Below, one piece after another: positions 48,116-58,978 of a stretch of 64,000 nt of DNA. The DNA is taken from contig NZ_MSTI01000160.1 of the NCBI RefSeq assembly GCF_001949125.1, forward strand, positions 1 to 64,000, read 5' to 3'. This DNA comes from Deinococcus marmoris. Its GTDB lineage: Bacteria > Deinococcota > Deinococci > Deinococcales > Deinococcaceae. The notes under the pieces are model-generated. The model saw nothing but the letters and a program-made list of their open reading frames with translations, was not told the DNA's origin and did no database searches. Position 1 is the stretch's first letter, and the number at the start of each line of letters is the position of its first letter. The position numbers and the translations under genes were made by a program.

Positions 48116-48121
48116 ATTTTA
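48116..48121 (-). promoter_or_regulatory. leaderless-type -10 box (TAAAAT)
   Basis: TAAAAT on the minus strand, 8 bases before the ATG of the pterin dehydratase gene. Confidence 0.5.
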
Positions 48122-48259
48122 CGGGACTTGAGCCGCCTTGAGGAACGCGTGATCGAAACACCAACGTTTCATGGTTCCCAGTGAAAGAACACCCACAGTA
48201 AAACAGCGGTTGAGAGCCGTAAAATTCACGCAGTCAGAAAATTTTCAGAGGCTTTTTCC

Positions 48260-48265
48260 TATAGT
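48260..48265 (+). promoter_or_regulatory. -10 box of the 60-aa gene (TATAGT)
   Basis: TATAGT followed by about 27 transcribed bases with a ribosome site; no clear -35. Confidence 0.5.
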
Positions 48266-48298
48266 CTGTCTCAGGTTCAACTTAGCGAGGTGTCTGAC

Positions 48299-48481
48299 AT
48301 GAATGTCTGGATTCGCCGTTTTCGTTCCTTTCTCAATCCCGCCCGTGCCTCCGCCCCGATGGTCCCTGTATTGCTGACCCAGTCTGGCTTCCAGCACGGC
48401 CACCCGGCCACCTCACCCCGTTCCAGCGCACCGCCCATCACCGAGCTTGACCTGTTGCGGGCCTTTGGCTGCGACGTGTGA
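48299..48481 (+). CDS. 60-aa protein of unknown function
   Basis: ATG at 48299, chosen because GAGGTG (48287-48292) ends 6 bases before it. The N-terminus is basic and amphipathic (MNVWIRRFRSFLNPAR), the middle hydrophobic then His/Pro/Ser-rich (QHGHPATSPRSSAPP), and the end ITELDLLRAFGCDV has a single cysteine. It has its own -10 box, ribosome site and terminator, which is why I call it real. I do not recognise a family; it could be a peptide precursor or a small regulator. Confidence 0.6.
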   Translation: MNVWIRRFRSFLNPARASAPMVPVLLTQSGFQHGHPATSPRSSAPPITELDLLRAFGCDV

Positions 48482-48541
48482 GTCGGAGACAGCGGTCATT
48501 CACTCCACAAGCCTCCATCAGACCACAGCCCTGAACACTGC

Positions 48542-48569
48542 ACCCGCTCCCATCCGGCGCGGGTTTTTT
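48542..48569 (+). terminator. terminator of the 60-aa gene
   Basis: ACCCGC and GCGGGT form a 6-bp stem, followed by TTTTT, just before mutS. Confidence 0.7.
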
Positions 48570-48628
48570 CTGCCATTGCCGCGCAACTCTCCATGCCCGC
48601 CAGCCGCGCCCGCTATGCTGCCCGGCAT

Positions 48629-51178
48629 ATGCGGGTGGCTCAGAACGTGTTGAAGGGAACGGGCAACGGGGCGCTGCCGCCGATGCTGGAACAGTACGTG
48701 AAAATGCGCGACGAGGTGGCCGCGCAGCTCCCGCACGCCATCCTGCTGTTTCAGGTGGGCGACTTCTACGAAACGTTCGGTGAGGACGCCGAGCGCACCG
48801 CCCGGTTGCTGCGAATCGCGCTGACCCACAAGAGCAGTCGGGAATTCAGCACGCCGATGGCCGGGATTCCGCTGCGGGCGCTGGACAACAACGTGGAAAG
48901 GTTGCTGGCGGCGGGCGTGTGCGTGGCCGTGGCCGATCAGGTGGAAGAACCCGGCAGCGGGCTGGTGGAACGCAAGGTCACGCAACTGCTGACCCCCGGC
49001 ACCGTGACCGAGGAGCGGCACCTGAGCGCCGACGAGAACTATCTGGCGGCGGTGGCAACGGGCGACGGCTACGCACTGGCCCTGCTGGACGTGAGTACCG
49101 GCGAATTCCGCTGCGCCGCCTTTCACACCCGCTCGGCGCTGTACGACGAACTGTCGCGCTGGCGGGCGCGCGAGGTGTTGCTGGCCCCCGAACTGTCGGG
49201 GAATCCGGCGCTGCTCTCGGACTTTCAGACCCGCTTTCCGGTGATGCTCTCCCCGGCCAACTTTGAGGAAGCGGGCTGCTGTGACGAGCTGAAGGCCGTG
49301 CTGAGCGAGGTTCCGGGCAGCCTGACCTCGGCGGCGCTGAGGCGGGCCTGCGGGGCAGTACTGGGCTACGCGCGCGTGACGCAGCAGGGCGAGTTGGGGA
49401 TGGTCCGCCGCGCGGTGCGCTTTGAGCCGGGGGCGCACATGCGGCTGCCCGAGGCGGCGGTGCGGGCGCTGGAGCTGTTCACGGCACAGGCTCCGGGGGG
49501 CGTCACGCTGATGGACGTGCTGTCCCAGACGCGCACAGCAGGGGGGCGGCGACGCCTGCGGGCCTGGCTGCGCGCGCCCTTGCTGGACGAGCTGAGCATC
49601 CGCGCCCGCCTGGACAGCGTGGAAAACCTGACCCGCGCCGCCGACTTGCGAAACGGCGTGCGTTCGTTGCTGTACCGCGCCCACGATCTGGAACGCCTTT
49701 CGGCCCGCGTCGCCACCCGCCGTGCCACCCCGCGCGAAGTCGCCTCGCTGGCGCGCACGCTGGAGCTGCTGCCAGAAGCCGTACGTTTGCTGGACGGACT
49801 GGACGGCCTGCTGGGCGGCGTGCGCGCCCGCCTCGCCGGACTGCCCGAAGTCGTGACCCGCATCCGCGCCGCCCTGGTGGACGATCCGCCCATCCGCGCC
49901 GGGGATGGCGGGCTGATCCGCGACGGCTTCCACGGCGGCCTGGACGAGCTGAGAAACGGGGCCGTGGGCCACCGCGCCTGGCTGGCCGAACTAGAAATTT
50001 CAGAGCGGGCACGCACCGGAATAGGCAACCTGAAAGTCGGCTTCAACAACGTCTTCGGCTATTTCCTGGAAGTGACCGGGCCACACCTGTCCAAAGTCCC
50101 CTCCGATTACCGCCAGATCGCCACCCTCAAGGACCGCGCCCGTTTTACGCGCCCCGATTTGCGCGAACGCGAGCGCGAGATCGCCCGGCTGGAAGCGGCG
50201 GCGGGACGGCTGGAGCTGGAAGTCTTCACCGAGTTGCGCGACGGTCTGACCGCCCACGCCGAAGCGCTCTCGGAGGCGGCGGGGGCGCTGGCCGAGCTGG
50301 ACGTGCTGGCGGCCCTGGCCGAGATCGCCGTGGACTGCGGCTGGACACGCCCGCAGACCGCAGACGGTGGTGGGGCCAGATTAATTCAGGCGCGGCATCC
50401 GGTGGTGGAACAGGCCACCGGCGGCAAGTTCGTTCCCAACGACGCCACCCTGGGCGCGGGCCGCACCACGCTGCTGCTGACCGGGCCGAACATGGCGGGC
50501 AAGTCCACCTACCTGCGAACCGTCGCCATCTGCGCGCTGCTGCACCAGATCGGCTCCTTCGTGCCAGCAGACGGGGCCGACTTGCCCGTGTACGACGCCA
50601 TCCACACCCGCATCGGCGCGTCGGACGATCTGGCCGGCGGGCGCAGCACCTTCATGGTGGAGATGTCGGAGCTGGCCGCCATCCTGCACGGCGTCACGGC
50701 CCGCAGTCTGGTAATTCTGGACGAGGTGGGGCGCGGCACCTCCACGCTGGACGGCCTCGCCATCGCGCAGGCGGCGCTGGAACATCTGCACGCGACAGGG
50801 GCGCACACGCTGTTTGCCACCCACTACTTTGAGCTGACGCGCCTGGAAGGCGAGCATCCCGGCCTGATCAACCTGCACGTCGCCGCCGAGGAGGACACAA
50901 ACGCCCACGATGGACGCGGCGGCCTGACCTTCTACCATCAGGTCATCCCCGGCGCGGCCCGCCAGAGCTACGGCGTGGAAGTCGCGCGGCTGGCGGGCCT
51001 TCCCGCCCCCGTGACTGCCCGCGCCGCCCGCCTGCTGACCGCCCTGAACACCGGCAGCGACGATGGCCGATTAACCCGCGAACTGGCCGCCCTGGACCTG
51101 GGCCGCCTGACGCCAATGCAGGCGCTGGAGCTGCTGAACAGTTGGCAGCGGGAAGTGGTAGGTGCGGAGAAGGTCTAA
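48629..51178 (+). CDS. mutS: DNA mismatch repair protein MutS
   Basis: An 849-aa mismatch-recognition ATPase. The mismatch-binding motif GDFYETFGEDA (Phe and Glu reading heads) is near the N-terminus. The ATPase at the C-terminus has Walker A GPNMAGKSTYLRT, the DDLAGGRSTFMVEMSELA block and Walker B LVILDEVGRGTSTLDGLA, then FATHYFEL. Length is normal. The start is chosen at the ATG at 48629; the frame opens at 48593, and a TATGCT box (48614-48619) overlaps the upstream part. Mut genes in Deinococcus are partly in the damage regulon, but I see no good RDRM here. Confidence 0.95.
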   Translation: MRVAQNVLKGTGNGALPPMLEQYVKMRDEVAAQLPHAILLFQVGDFYETFGEDAERTARLLRIALTHKSSREFSTPMAGIPLRALDNNVERLLAAGVCVAVADQVEEPGSGLVERKVTQLLTPGTVTEERHLSADENYLAAVATGDGYALALLDVSTGEFRCAAFHTRSALYDELSRWRAREVLLAPELSGNPALLSDFQTRFPVMLSPANFEEAGCCDELKAVLSEVPGSLTSAALRRACGAVLGYARVTQQGELGMVRRAVRFEPGAHMRLPEAAVRALELFTAQAPGGVTLMDVLSQTRTAGGRRRLRAWLRAPLLDELSIRARLDSVENLTRAADLRNGVRSLLYRAHDLERLSARVATRRATPREVASLARTLELLPEAVRLLDGLDGLLGGVRARLAGLPEVVTRIRAALVDDPPIRAGDGGLIRDGFHGGLDELRNGAVGHRAWLAELEISERARTGIGNLKVGFNNVFGYFLEVTGPHLSKVPSDYRQIATLKDRARFTRPDLREREREIARLEAAAGRLELEVFTELRDGLTAHAEALSEAAGALAELDVLAALAEIAVDCGWTRPQTADGGGARLIQARHPVVEQATGGKFVPNDATLGAGRTTLLLTGPNMAGKSTYLRTVAICALLHQIGSFVPADGADLPVYDAIHTRIGASDDLAGGRSTFMVEMSELAAILHGVTARSLVILDEVGRGTSTLDGLAIAQAALEHLHATGAHTLFATHYFELTRLEGEHPGLINLHVAAEEDTNAHDGRGGLTFYHQVIPGAARQSYGVEVARLAGLPAPVTARAARLLTALNTGSDDGRLTRELAALDLGRLTPMQALELLNSWQREVVGAEKV

Positions 51179-51348
51179 GGGCTAAAATACAGAGCAGGAC
51201 ACGCTTTTTTGTTTTACTTTTCGGAGTCAGAAATCCCAGCGCAGGTGCTTTTGGCCCCTCTCCCCTTGCGGGGGAGGCTGGGAGGGGGAACCGCAAACGC
51301 CTTCACAGCGCCCTCCGACTGAAACAGCACCCCCCAAAGGAGCCATCC

Positions 51349-52746
51349 ATGCCCTCCCAAATCCCCCGCCCCGATACCCTCTCCCCCGCCGCCCTGGACG
51401 CCTTAAAAGCCCATTTTGGCGAGAAGCTGGACACCACCGCCGCTGCCCTGGAATCGCATGGCCGCGACGAGAGCCGCCAGGAATCTGCCCTGCCGCACGC
51501 CGTTCTGTTCACCCAGACCGAGGCGGACGTGGTGGACGCACTGAAACTGGCCTCCGAACACGGCTTTCCCGTCGTGCCGTTCGCGGTGGGCAGCAGCCTT
51601 GAGGGACAGGTGGTGCCGGTAAAGGGCGGGCTGTCGCTGGACGTGAGCGGCATGAAGGCCGTGCTGGAGGTGGCGGCAGGCGGCTTCCAGGCCACCGTGC
51701 AGCCGGGCCTGACCTACCCGGAACTGAACCGCCAGATACGCCATCTGGGCCTGTTTTTTCCCGTTGATCCCGGAGCAGAGGCCAGTCTAGGCGGCATGGC
51801 ATCCACCAATGCCAGCGGCACGGCGGCGGTGCGCTACGGCACCATGCGCGACAACGTGCTGGAACTGCGGGTGGCCCTGACCAACGGCGAGGTGATCCGG
51901 GTGGGCAGTAAGGCCCGCAAGACCAGCGCCGGATATGACCTCAAGAACCTGTTTATTGGGGCAGAAGGCACCCTGGGCGTCATCACCGAGCTGACGGTCA
52001 AGCTGTGGCCCCTGCCCGCGAATCTGGTGGTGTTGCGGGCCAATTTTGAAACGCTGGGAGCGGCGGCCCGGTGTGCCGTAGACATCATGGGGGCGGCGCT
52101 GCAACCTGAACGGCTGGAGCTGATTGACGAACGCCAGATTCACGCCGTCAACGTTCACAAGGGCACCGACTTTCCCGAAGCGCCGACGCTGTGGATAGAG
52201 CTGGCCTCTCCCAGTTCGGCGGCGCTGGCCGAGGCGCTGGAGCTATGCCGCGAACTGGTCACGGACGGCGGGGGCATCGACCTGCACGCTGCCTACAGCG
52301 CCGAGGAACGCGCGAAACTGTGGGAGGCCCGCCACCACGCCTATTACGCCATCACCGCACTAAATCCCGGCCACATCAACATGACCACGGACCTGTGCGT
52401 GCCGCTGCATCAGTTGCCGGAAGTGGTGGAATTCACCCGGCAGGAGGCAGATGCGGCGGGACTGGACGCCAGCATCGTGGGGCATGTCGGGGACGGCAAT
52501 TTTCATGTGCTGTTCCACGCGCTGCCCGACGACGCGGAGACGTGGGCCAGGGTCAATGCGGTTTATGACGCCATGATCACTGAGACATTGGCACGCGGCG
52601 GCACCTGCACGGGCGAACACGGCGTCGGGCTGCACAAACGCGCCTATCTGGCCCGCGAACACGCCGACACGCTGGGGCTGATGCGCGGCATCAAGGCGCT
52701 GCTGGACCCAGCGGGACTGCTGAATCCGGGGAAGATTCTGCCCTGA
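51349..52746 (+). CDS. FAD-linked oxidase (glycolate/D-lactate dehydrogenase, GlcD-like)
   Basis: A 465-aa flavoprotein of the VAO/PCMH family. The FAD-binding N-terminal domain has VVPFAVGSSLEGQVVPVKGG and GAEASLGGMASTNASGTAAVRYG. The C-terminal FAD-oxidase domain has SIVGHVGDGNFHVLF (metal/substrate His) and GGTCTGEHGVGLHKR, ending in DPAGLLNPGKILP. This is the D-lactate/glycolate dehydrogenase pattern (DLD/GlcD). GGAG 6 bases before ATG at 51349. No GlcE/GlcF neighbours, which favours D-lactate dehydrogenase of the eukaryotic DLD type. Confidence 0.9.
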   Translation: MPSQIPRPDTLSPAALDALKAHFGEKLDTTAAALESHGRDESRQESALPHAVLFTQTEADVVDALKLASEHGFPVVPFAVGSSLEGQVVPVKGGLSLDVSGMKAVLEVAAGGFQATVQPGLTYPELNRQIRHLGLFFPVDPGAEASLGGMASTNASGTAAVRYGTMRDNVLELRVALTNGEVIRVGSKARKTSAGYDLKNLFIGAEGTLGVITELTVKLWPLPANLVVLRANFETLGAAARCAVDIMGAALQPERLELIDERQIHAVNVHKGTDFPEAPTLWIELASPSSAALAEALELCRELVTDGGGIDLHAAYSAEERAKLWEARHHAYYAITALNPGHINMTTDLCVPLHQLPEVVEFTRQEADAAGLDASIVGHVGDGNFHVLFHALPDDAETWARVNAVYDAMITETLARGGTCTGEHGVGLHKRAYLAREHADTLGLMRGIKALLDPAGLLNPGKILP

Positions 52747-52948
52747 GCGTCAGGGGTGGGATCAGGGAGAAGATGCCTGGGAGAAAAGATGACCGGGAGA
52801 TCAACGCGGCCTGAGCGGCGCTGGGCTGCGCCTCTCACCAACGTGGGAAATGATGGATGGGCAGTTGCACCCGCCCCTCCACTTCCTACGCCACCTGCCC
52901 CGTCCCAGATGCCCAGTCGCGGATACCCAGTCCCAGACAAGGAGTTCC

Positions 52949-54472
52949 ATGTCCAACGCTTTCCCTCCACCCGCCCCGGTCCGCTGCCAGCCCTGGCCAA
53001 CCATTCGCCGCATTGGCCTGGGCCTGCTGCTGGGCGGAACGCTCTCGGCCTGCGCCGGGGTGTCGGGGACGGCGGCAGTCCCCGACGCGGCGGATGAGCT
53101 GGCCCCCGCCCTTCAGCCCCAGACCGCCTGGACCCCGCTGTTCAACGGCACGGACCTGAGTGGCTGGACCTCCTGGCTGCCCTCGCGCGGTGCGGGCAAT
53201 GATCCAGAAGGCGTGTTTAAAGTCCAGGGCGGCGAGCTTCGCGTACTGAATATCGCGCCCACCGCCGGGGACCGGGACTTCGGCTATCTGCTGACCGATA
53301 AACGCTACGCCAACTACCGGCTGCGGCTGCAATACCGCTGGGACCAGCAGAAGTTCTCTCCGCGTGCGGCTGATGCACGGGATTCGGGCGTGCTGTACCA
53401 CGTCACTGGCCCCAACAGGATCTGGCCCGCCAGCGCGGAATTTCAGATTCTGGAAGGGGGCACCGGGGACCTGTGGCAACTGAGCGGCACCAACCTGACG
53501 TCCACCGTCCGCGATCCAGGCGCGCAGGAGTTGCAATATGACCCCTTCGGCCAGCCCGTGACCACCAGCAACGGGGCCGACAGCTACCGCCGCATGGTCC
53601 GCGCGGGCGGCGTGCAGGAGCTGCCGGACTGGAACACGCTGGAACTGGTGGTCTCCGGCGACGAGGCCACGCAGATCGTCAACGGGCAACTCGCGGCGCA
53701 GGCCACGCACCTGCGCGCGCCGGACGGCTCGGCCCTGACCGCTGGCCGCATTGCGCTCCAGGCCGAGGGCGCAGCCGTGTCCTACCGCGACATCGAACTG
53801 CGTCCGCTGGCGTACCTGACCCCGCCCCCTGACGCGCAGGTGCTGCTGGGCGATTCCAGTACCACGCAGGGTGTCAACAGCGACTGGCAGGACCGGCGGG
53901 GTGGCGACGTGAGGTGGCCCGTGCAGGACGGCGCGCTGACCGTTCAGCCCAGCGGCAATCCCCAGGACACCAATGACATCCGCACGCGGGGCAGCTTCGG
54001 GGACTTCCGGCTGCATCTGGAATTCCGGGTGCCCGCCAGCCGCGCGGGTCTGGCCGAGCAGGACCGGGGCAACAGCGGCGTGTACCTCCAGGGCCGCTAC
54101 GAGGTGCAGATTCTCGATTCCTTTGGGGCGAAGCTGGCAGGTGAAGATGATCTCGGGGCCGTCTACGGCCAGCACGACGCCAGCAGCAACGCGGCTTTGC
54201 CGTCCGGGACGTGGCAGAGCTACGACATCGACTTCCGTGCCGCGCGCTGGGAGAACGGACAGAAGACCGGGGACGCCCGCGCCACGGTGTACCTCAACGG
54301 CGAGAAGGTGCAGGACGACGTGGCCCTGAGCGCCTCCACCCTGCTGGGTGACCCGGAGGCCGATTCGCCGGGACCCATCGTGTTGCAGGACCACGGCAGC
54401 AAGGTCAGTTTCAGGAACGTCTGGGTGCTGCCAGAGGCGGAGCTGCCCACATTGCCGCCGACGAATCCATAA
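52949..54472 (+). CDS. lipoprotein with two DUF1080 (3-keto-disaccharide hydrolase) domains
   Basis: A 507-aa exported protein; the signal helix RRIGLGLLLGGTLSAC has a clear lipobox (LSAC). Two copies of the 3-keto-disaccharide hydrolase/DUF1080 jelly-roll follow: one at about 60-290 starting FNGTDLSGW, with YLLTDKRYANYRLRLQYRW and DSGVLYHV, and one at about 300-500 with RTRGSFGDFRLHLEFRVP, GNSGVYLQGRYEVQILDSFG and IVLQDHGSKVSFRNVWV. The domain resembles concanavalin-type lectins; some members hydrolyse 3-keto-glycosides. A surface glycan-binding or -cleaving role is likely. Confidence 0.85.
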   Translation: MSNAFPPPAPVRCQPWPTIRRIGLGLLLGGTLSACAGVSGTAAVPDAADELAPALQPQTAWTPLFNGTDLSGWTSWLPSRGAGNDPEGVFKVQGGELRVLNIAPTAGDRDFGYLLTDKRYANYRLRLQYRWDQQKFSPRAADARDSGVLYHVTGPNRIWPASAEFQILEGGTGDLWQLSGTNLTSTVRDPGAQELQYDPFGQPVTTSNGADSYRRMVRAGGVQELPDWNTLELVVSGDEATQIVNGQLAAQATHLRAPDGSALTAGRIALQAEGAAVSYRDIELRPLAYLTPPPDAQVLLGDSSTTQGVNSDWQDRRGGDVRWPVQDGALTVQPSGNPQDTNDIRTRGSFGDFRLHLEFRVPASRAGLAEQDRGNSGVYLQGRYEVQILDSFGAKLAGEDDLGAVYGQHDASSNAALPSGTWQSYDIDFRAARWENGQKTGDARATVYLNGEKVQDDVALSASTLLGDPEADSPGPIVLQDHGSKVSFRNVWVLPEAELPTLPPTNP

Positions 54473-54543
54473 ACCAGAACCGCCCCCCTGATCGGCAGTG
54501 TTGATTTCAGCTTCAATCGACACACCGCTTGACTTTTTGAAGT

Positions 54544-54549
54544 TATAGT
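54544..54549 (+). promoter_or_regulatory. leaderless-type -10 box (TATAGT)
   Basis: TATAGT, then 7 bases, then the ATG of the MFS gene. A TTGACT lies only 9 bases upstream, too near to be its -35; TCGACA at 54517-54522 is possible. Confidence 0.6.
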
Positions 54550-54556
54550 CACGCCC

Positions 54557-55759
54557 ATGACCCGCTTTGCCCCTGCCTCTGCCCCAGCTTCTGTATCCGG
54601 TGCGGCCCCGCCCGACTTCGCTACCCGCCTGACGCTGCTGCTGCTGGCGGCCCTGACCATCATGTCCGGGGCCACCATCGCGCCCGCGCTGCCCGCCATG
54701 CAGGCGCATTTCGCCGATCAGCCGAACGCCGAACTTCTGGTCAAACTGGCGCTGACCATCGTGGGGCTGGCGATTGCCCTCTCTGCCCCGCTGAGCGGCG
54801 TGCTGGCCGACCGTTTCGGGCGCAGACCCATCCTGATCGGCTCGCTGCTGCTGTACGCGCTGGGCGGGGCCAGCGGCCTGATCGTGTCCTCGCTGGGGGC
54901 GCTACTGGTGGGCCGGGTCATTCTGGGTCTGGCGGTGGCCGGGACCATGACGGCGGGCGGAGCACTGGTCAATGACCTGTTCACTGGCCCCGCACGCGGC
55001 AAGTTTCTGAGCCAGCAGGCCGCCTTTACCAGTTTCGGCGGCGCGGTGCTGCTGCCGCTGGGCGGGTTGCTGGCCGGGGTGGGCTGGCGCGCGCCCTTCG
55101 CGATCTACTTCATCTCTCTACTGATCCTGCCGCTGGTCTTGCGGTTGCCCAAAGGCAGACATGTGGCAGAAATCAGCCACGAGCCAGAGGGCAAGACCGC
55201 CTGGGGCGCTATCGGGCTGGTCTACGCGCTGGCCCTGGCCTACATGGTCATCTTTTATCTGATGCCCGCGCAAGGGCCGTTCCTGATGAAATTCCTGGGA
55301 GCCTCGCCCGCCGCCACCGGCCTGCTGCTGGGCGCGTTCACGCTGACGGCGGCCATCACCTCGCTGACCTACTCGCGGTTCTCGGGGCGTTTCGATGCGC
55401 GCACGGTGGCGGCGCTGGGCTTCGGACTGGTGGCGGGCGGCTGGGCCATCGTGTCGCAGGGGCAGAACATTGCCAGCGTGATTCCGGGCCTGATCGTGGC
55501 CGGGCTGGGCGGCGGACTGGTGCTGCCCAACCTGTACACCTGGCTGGCCGACATCACGCCCTCGGCGTGGCGCGGGCGCATCGTGGCGGGCATGAGCAGC
55601 GCCGTATTTCTGGGGCAGTTCCTCAGCCCACTGCTGCTGAGCGCCCCCGCCGATCATCCGGCCAACGGCTTCGTGTGGGGCGCAGGCGCGGCGCTGGTGG
55701 TGGGCGCGGCGTTGCTGGCCTTCAGCTTCACGGGCAGGCCGATGCGGGCCGCTGTTTGA
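54557..55759 (+). CDS. MFS transporter
   Basis: A 400-aa permease with twelve helices. The cytoplasmic loop 2-3 has the MFS signature GVLADRFGRRPILIGSLLLYALGG, and the first helix region (TIMSGATIAPALPAMQAHF) is like that of drug exporters with twelve helices. Substrate unknown; probably efflux. Monocistronic with a leaderless-type start. Confidence 0.87.
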   Translation: MTRFAPASAPASVSGAAPPDFATRLTLLLLAALTIMSGATIAPALPAMQAHFADQPNAELLVKLALTIVGLAIALSAPLSGVLADRFGRRPILIGSLLLYALGGASGLIVSSLGALLVGRVILGLAVAGTMTAGGALVNDLFTGPARGKFLSQQAAFTSFGGAVLLPLGGLLAGVGWRAPFAIYFISLLILPLVLRLPKGRHVAEISHEPEGKTAWGAIGLVYALALAYMVIFYLMPAQGPFLMKFLGASPAATGLLLGAFTLTAAITSLTYSRFSGRFDARTVAALGFGLVAGGWAIVSQGQNIASVIPGLIVAGLGGGLVLPNLYTWLADITPSAWRGRIVAGMSSAVFLGQFLSPLLLSAPADHPANGFVWGAGAALVVGAALLAFSFTGRPMRAAV

Positions 55760-55792
55760 GCTGCACCATCCTTCTCAACTGGCCCATCCCTC

Positions 55793-55798
55793 TAAACT
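55793..55798 (+). promoter_or_regulatory. leaderless-type -10 box (TAAACT)
   Basis: TAAACT, then 6 bases, then ATG at 55805. Confidence 0.5.
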
Positions 55799-55804
55799 GA
55801 CGGG

Positions 55805-56632
55805 ATGACCGCTCCCGCCGCACCCTGGCACGCCCGGCACTGGGACGGCTCCTGGCTGATCATCCCCGATCTGCACGGCCACGCGGCCCGGTTGGACGCG
55901 GCGCTGAAACAGGCGGCCCGACACCCCGCAAGCCGTCTGGCCTTTCTGGGCGATCTGATCGACGATTCGCCGCGCCGCCGCGAGGCCCGCAAAGCCGGAA
56001 CCATGCCCGGCACTCCCGACGACTCGCGGCAAATCCTGGCGACGGTGCGCGCACTCCACGGTTCTGGCCGCGCCGAGGTGCTGCTGGGCAACCATGAGGT
56101 GATGGCCCTGGCCAGCGTGCTGGACGATCACCGCCCATTGATGGACCTGTGGTGGAAGGTGGGCGGCAGGGAGACGGCGGCCTCGTATGGCTGGAAGGGC
56201 AAGGGCGACGCGGGAGAACTGGCCGATGACCTGCGCTGGCTGCGCGAGCATGGGCGGCTATGGCTGAGCATCGGGCCGCCGGGTGCGGAGGTCCTGCTCT
56301 CGCACGCCACGCGGCCCAGTCTCTCGCGTTTTCTGAACGGAAAAAACTGCGCTGCCGACCTGACGCCCAGCGCCGTAAACGACGAGGTGGTGTGGCTCCC
56401 GCTGGGGCTGGAGAGCGACAACGGCGCACGCCTCCGCTCCCTGCCGCTGCTGGATGAAAGATTCACGGCCAGTCTGCACGGGCACATGGAAACGCCGGAC
56501 CTCTGGACGCTGCTGGACATGCAGGACAGGCCCGCCTATCAACTCGATCTGCACCCGGCACGGCGCAGGCTGGCGCTGATGCATGTAGGCAGCGAGGGCA
56601 AACTGACCCCAGGCGTTGTTGCGGTGCCATAG
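55805..56632 (+). CDS. calcineurin-like metallophosphoesterase
   Basis: A 275-aa enzyme of the PPP/calcineurin-like fold. The metal-binding motifs are PDLHGH, LGDLID, LLGNHEVM, LLSHAT and SLHGHMET, complete and in order. An insertion after GDLIDD (RRREARKAGTMPGTPDD) resembles those in Ser/Thr phosphatase-like ApaH/shewanella-type families. It could cleave phosphoproteins or dinucleoside tetraphosphates; no decision is possible. Confidence 0.88.
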   Translation: MTAPAAPWHARHWDGSWLIIPDLHGHAARLDAALKQAARHPASRLAFLGDLIDDSPRRREARKAGTMPGTPDDSRQILATVRALHGSGRAEVLLGNHEVMALASVLDDHRPLMDLWWKVGGRETAASYGWKGKGDAGELADDLRWLREHGRLWLSIGPPGAEVLLSHATRPSLSRFLNGKNCAADLTPSAVNDEVVWLPLGLESDNGARLRSLPLLDERFTASLHGHMETPDLWTLLDMQDRPAYQLDLHPARRRLALMHVGSEGKLTPGVVAVP

Positions 56633-56644
56633 GCGCACAGTGGT

Positions 56645-56650
56645 TAGGCT
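56645..56650 (+). promoter_or_regulatory. leaderless-type -10 box (TAGGCT)
   Basis: TAGGCT, then 6 bases, then ATG at 56657. Confidence 0.45.
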
Positions 56651-56656
56651 GGACTC

Positions 56657-57076
56657 ATGAACCCGCCCGCAAGCCCTGTGGCGAACGCCGAATTTGGCGC
56701 CCTGTTCACACGCTGCGTGGCCCAGCACGGACGTTTCGGCCACCCCGCGCACCTGCATCTGGCCTGGCTGCTGCTGGAAAAGCACTCGGCGCTGGAAGGG
56801 CTGGCCATCTTCAACGCGGGCCTGCTGGCGCTGGCGCGGCGGCTGAAGCTGACCGACAAATACAACGCCACCCTGACCACTATCTTCTTTTTTCTGGTGC
56901 TGGAGCGCCGCGAAGACGGGCAGACCTGGGACGAATTCGCCGCCCAGCACGCCGATCTGCTGGACTGGGATCAGCGGGAAAAGTTCCTCGCCCCGTTCTA
57001 CGATCTGGAATCGCTGAACTCGGAGACGGCCCAGCAGGGCTTTCTGATGCCGCGCCCACCGGAAAATAGAGGTTAA
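56657..57076 (+). CDS. hypothetical protein, HxxHLxxAW family
   Basis: A 139-aa helical protein with FGHPAHLHLAWLLLEKHSALEG and KYNATLTTIFFFLVLERRED. This His-x2-His-Leu...KYxxTLT pattern is seen in uncharacterised proteins of several phyla; the histidines suggest a metal or catalytic site. No signal peptide. A short gap to the phosphoesterase would permit co-transcription, but it has its own TAGGCT box. Confidence 0.75.
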   Translation: MNPPASPVANAEFGALFTRCVAQHGRFGHPAHLHLAWLLLEKHSALEGLAIFNAGLLALARRLKLTDKYNATLTTIFFFLVLERREDGQTWDEFAAQHADLLDWDQREKFLAPFYDLESLNSETAQQGFLMPRPPENRG

Positions 57077-57146
57077 AAGCCCGTCTCAGACACATCTTTT
57101 GCCCTTAGACCCTCAGACCATTAGACTTTTATACCTTCCTCTCCCC

Positions 57147-57176
57147 TTGACCCCCTCCCCCGCGCCGCGCCACAAT
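57147..57176 (+). promoter_or_regulatory. promoter of the glyS T-box leader
   Basis: TTGACC (57147-57152), 18 bases, CACAAT (57171-57176). This sets the leader start near 57183. Confidence 0.55.
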
Positions 57177-57182
57177 ACCCGT

Positions 57183-57403
57183 AGCGTTGATCCGCAGGAG
57201 TAGCGCGCATGTGGTCCTTAAGAGCGAGCCTGAGACGGTGGAAGTCAGGTGGGCGGCAGCGTGTGAAGGGCGGCGGGGAGCTGTTGAAGATTCAAAGAGG
57301 GCCAGAATGCGGCAGACCGCCGCGCGCTGGAACTGGGGTGGAACCGCGCGGAGTTTTTTCGCGTCCCCAGACGGGCTGAGCAAGTGCCGTCTGGGGCGTT
57401 TTT
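57183..57403 (+). ncRNA. T-box riboswitch (glycine) upstream of glyS
   Basis: The leader has the parts of a T-box. The distal stem I starts AGCGAGCC (57223-57230) with CCTGA/TCAGG pairing around ACGGTGGAAG. A GTGAAG-GGC context puts a glycine specifier codon GGC at 57269-57271 (candidate). The conserved T-box GGGTGGAACCGCG is at 57336-57348, in an antiterminator with GC-rich arms. A terminator hairpin follows. Uncharged tRNA-Gly should bind specifier and T-box and allow read-through into glyS. Confidence 0.88.
57363..57403 (+). terminator. conditional terminator of the glyS T-box
   Basis: CCCCAGACGG (57365-57374) pairs perfectly with CCGTCTGGGG (57387-57396), followed by CGTTTTT. It competes with the antiterminator. 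Confidence 0.88.
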
Positions 57404-57445
57404 GTTGTCTTCCAGCGGGGCAAAGCCCGTAAAGGAGGACGCAAG

Positions 57446-58974
<1,529 letters not shown>

Positions 58975-58978
<4 letters not shown>

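Noticed and set aside
48614..48631. TATG-ctgcccgg-CATA upstream of mutS as a possible RDRM
   Set aside because: The spacer is 8 rather than 7 bases, outer T/A positions are missing and the centre is GC-rich. It lies over the start region; not counted as a DdrO site.
53525..53540. CAGGAGTTGCA inside the DUF1080 gene, resembling the MITE end
   Set aside because: Only part of the end sequence, within coding sequence and with no partner repeat; chance match.
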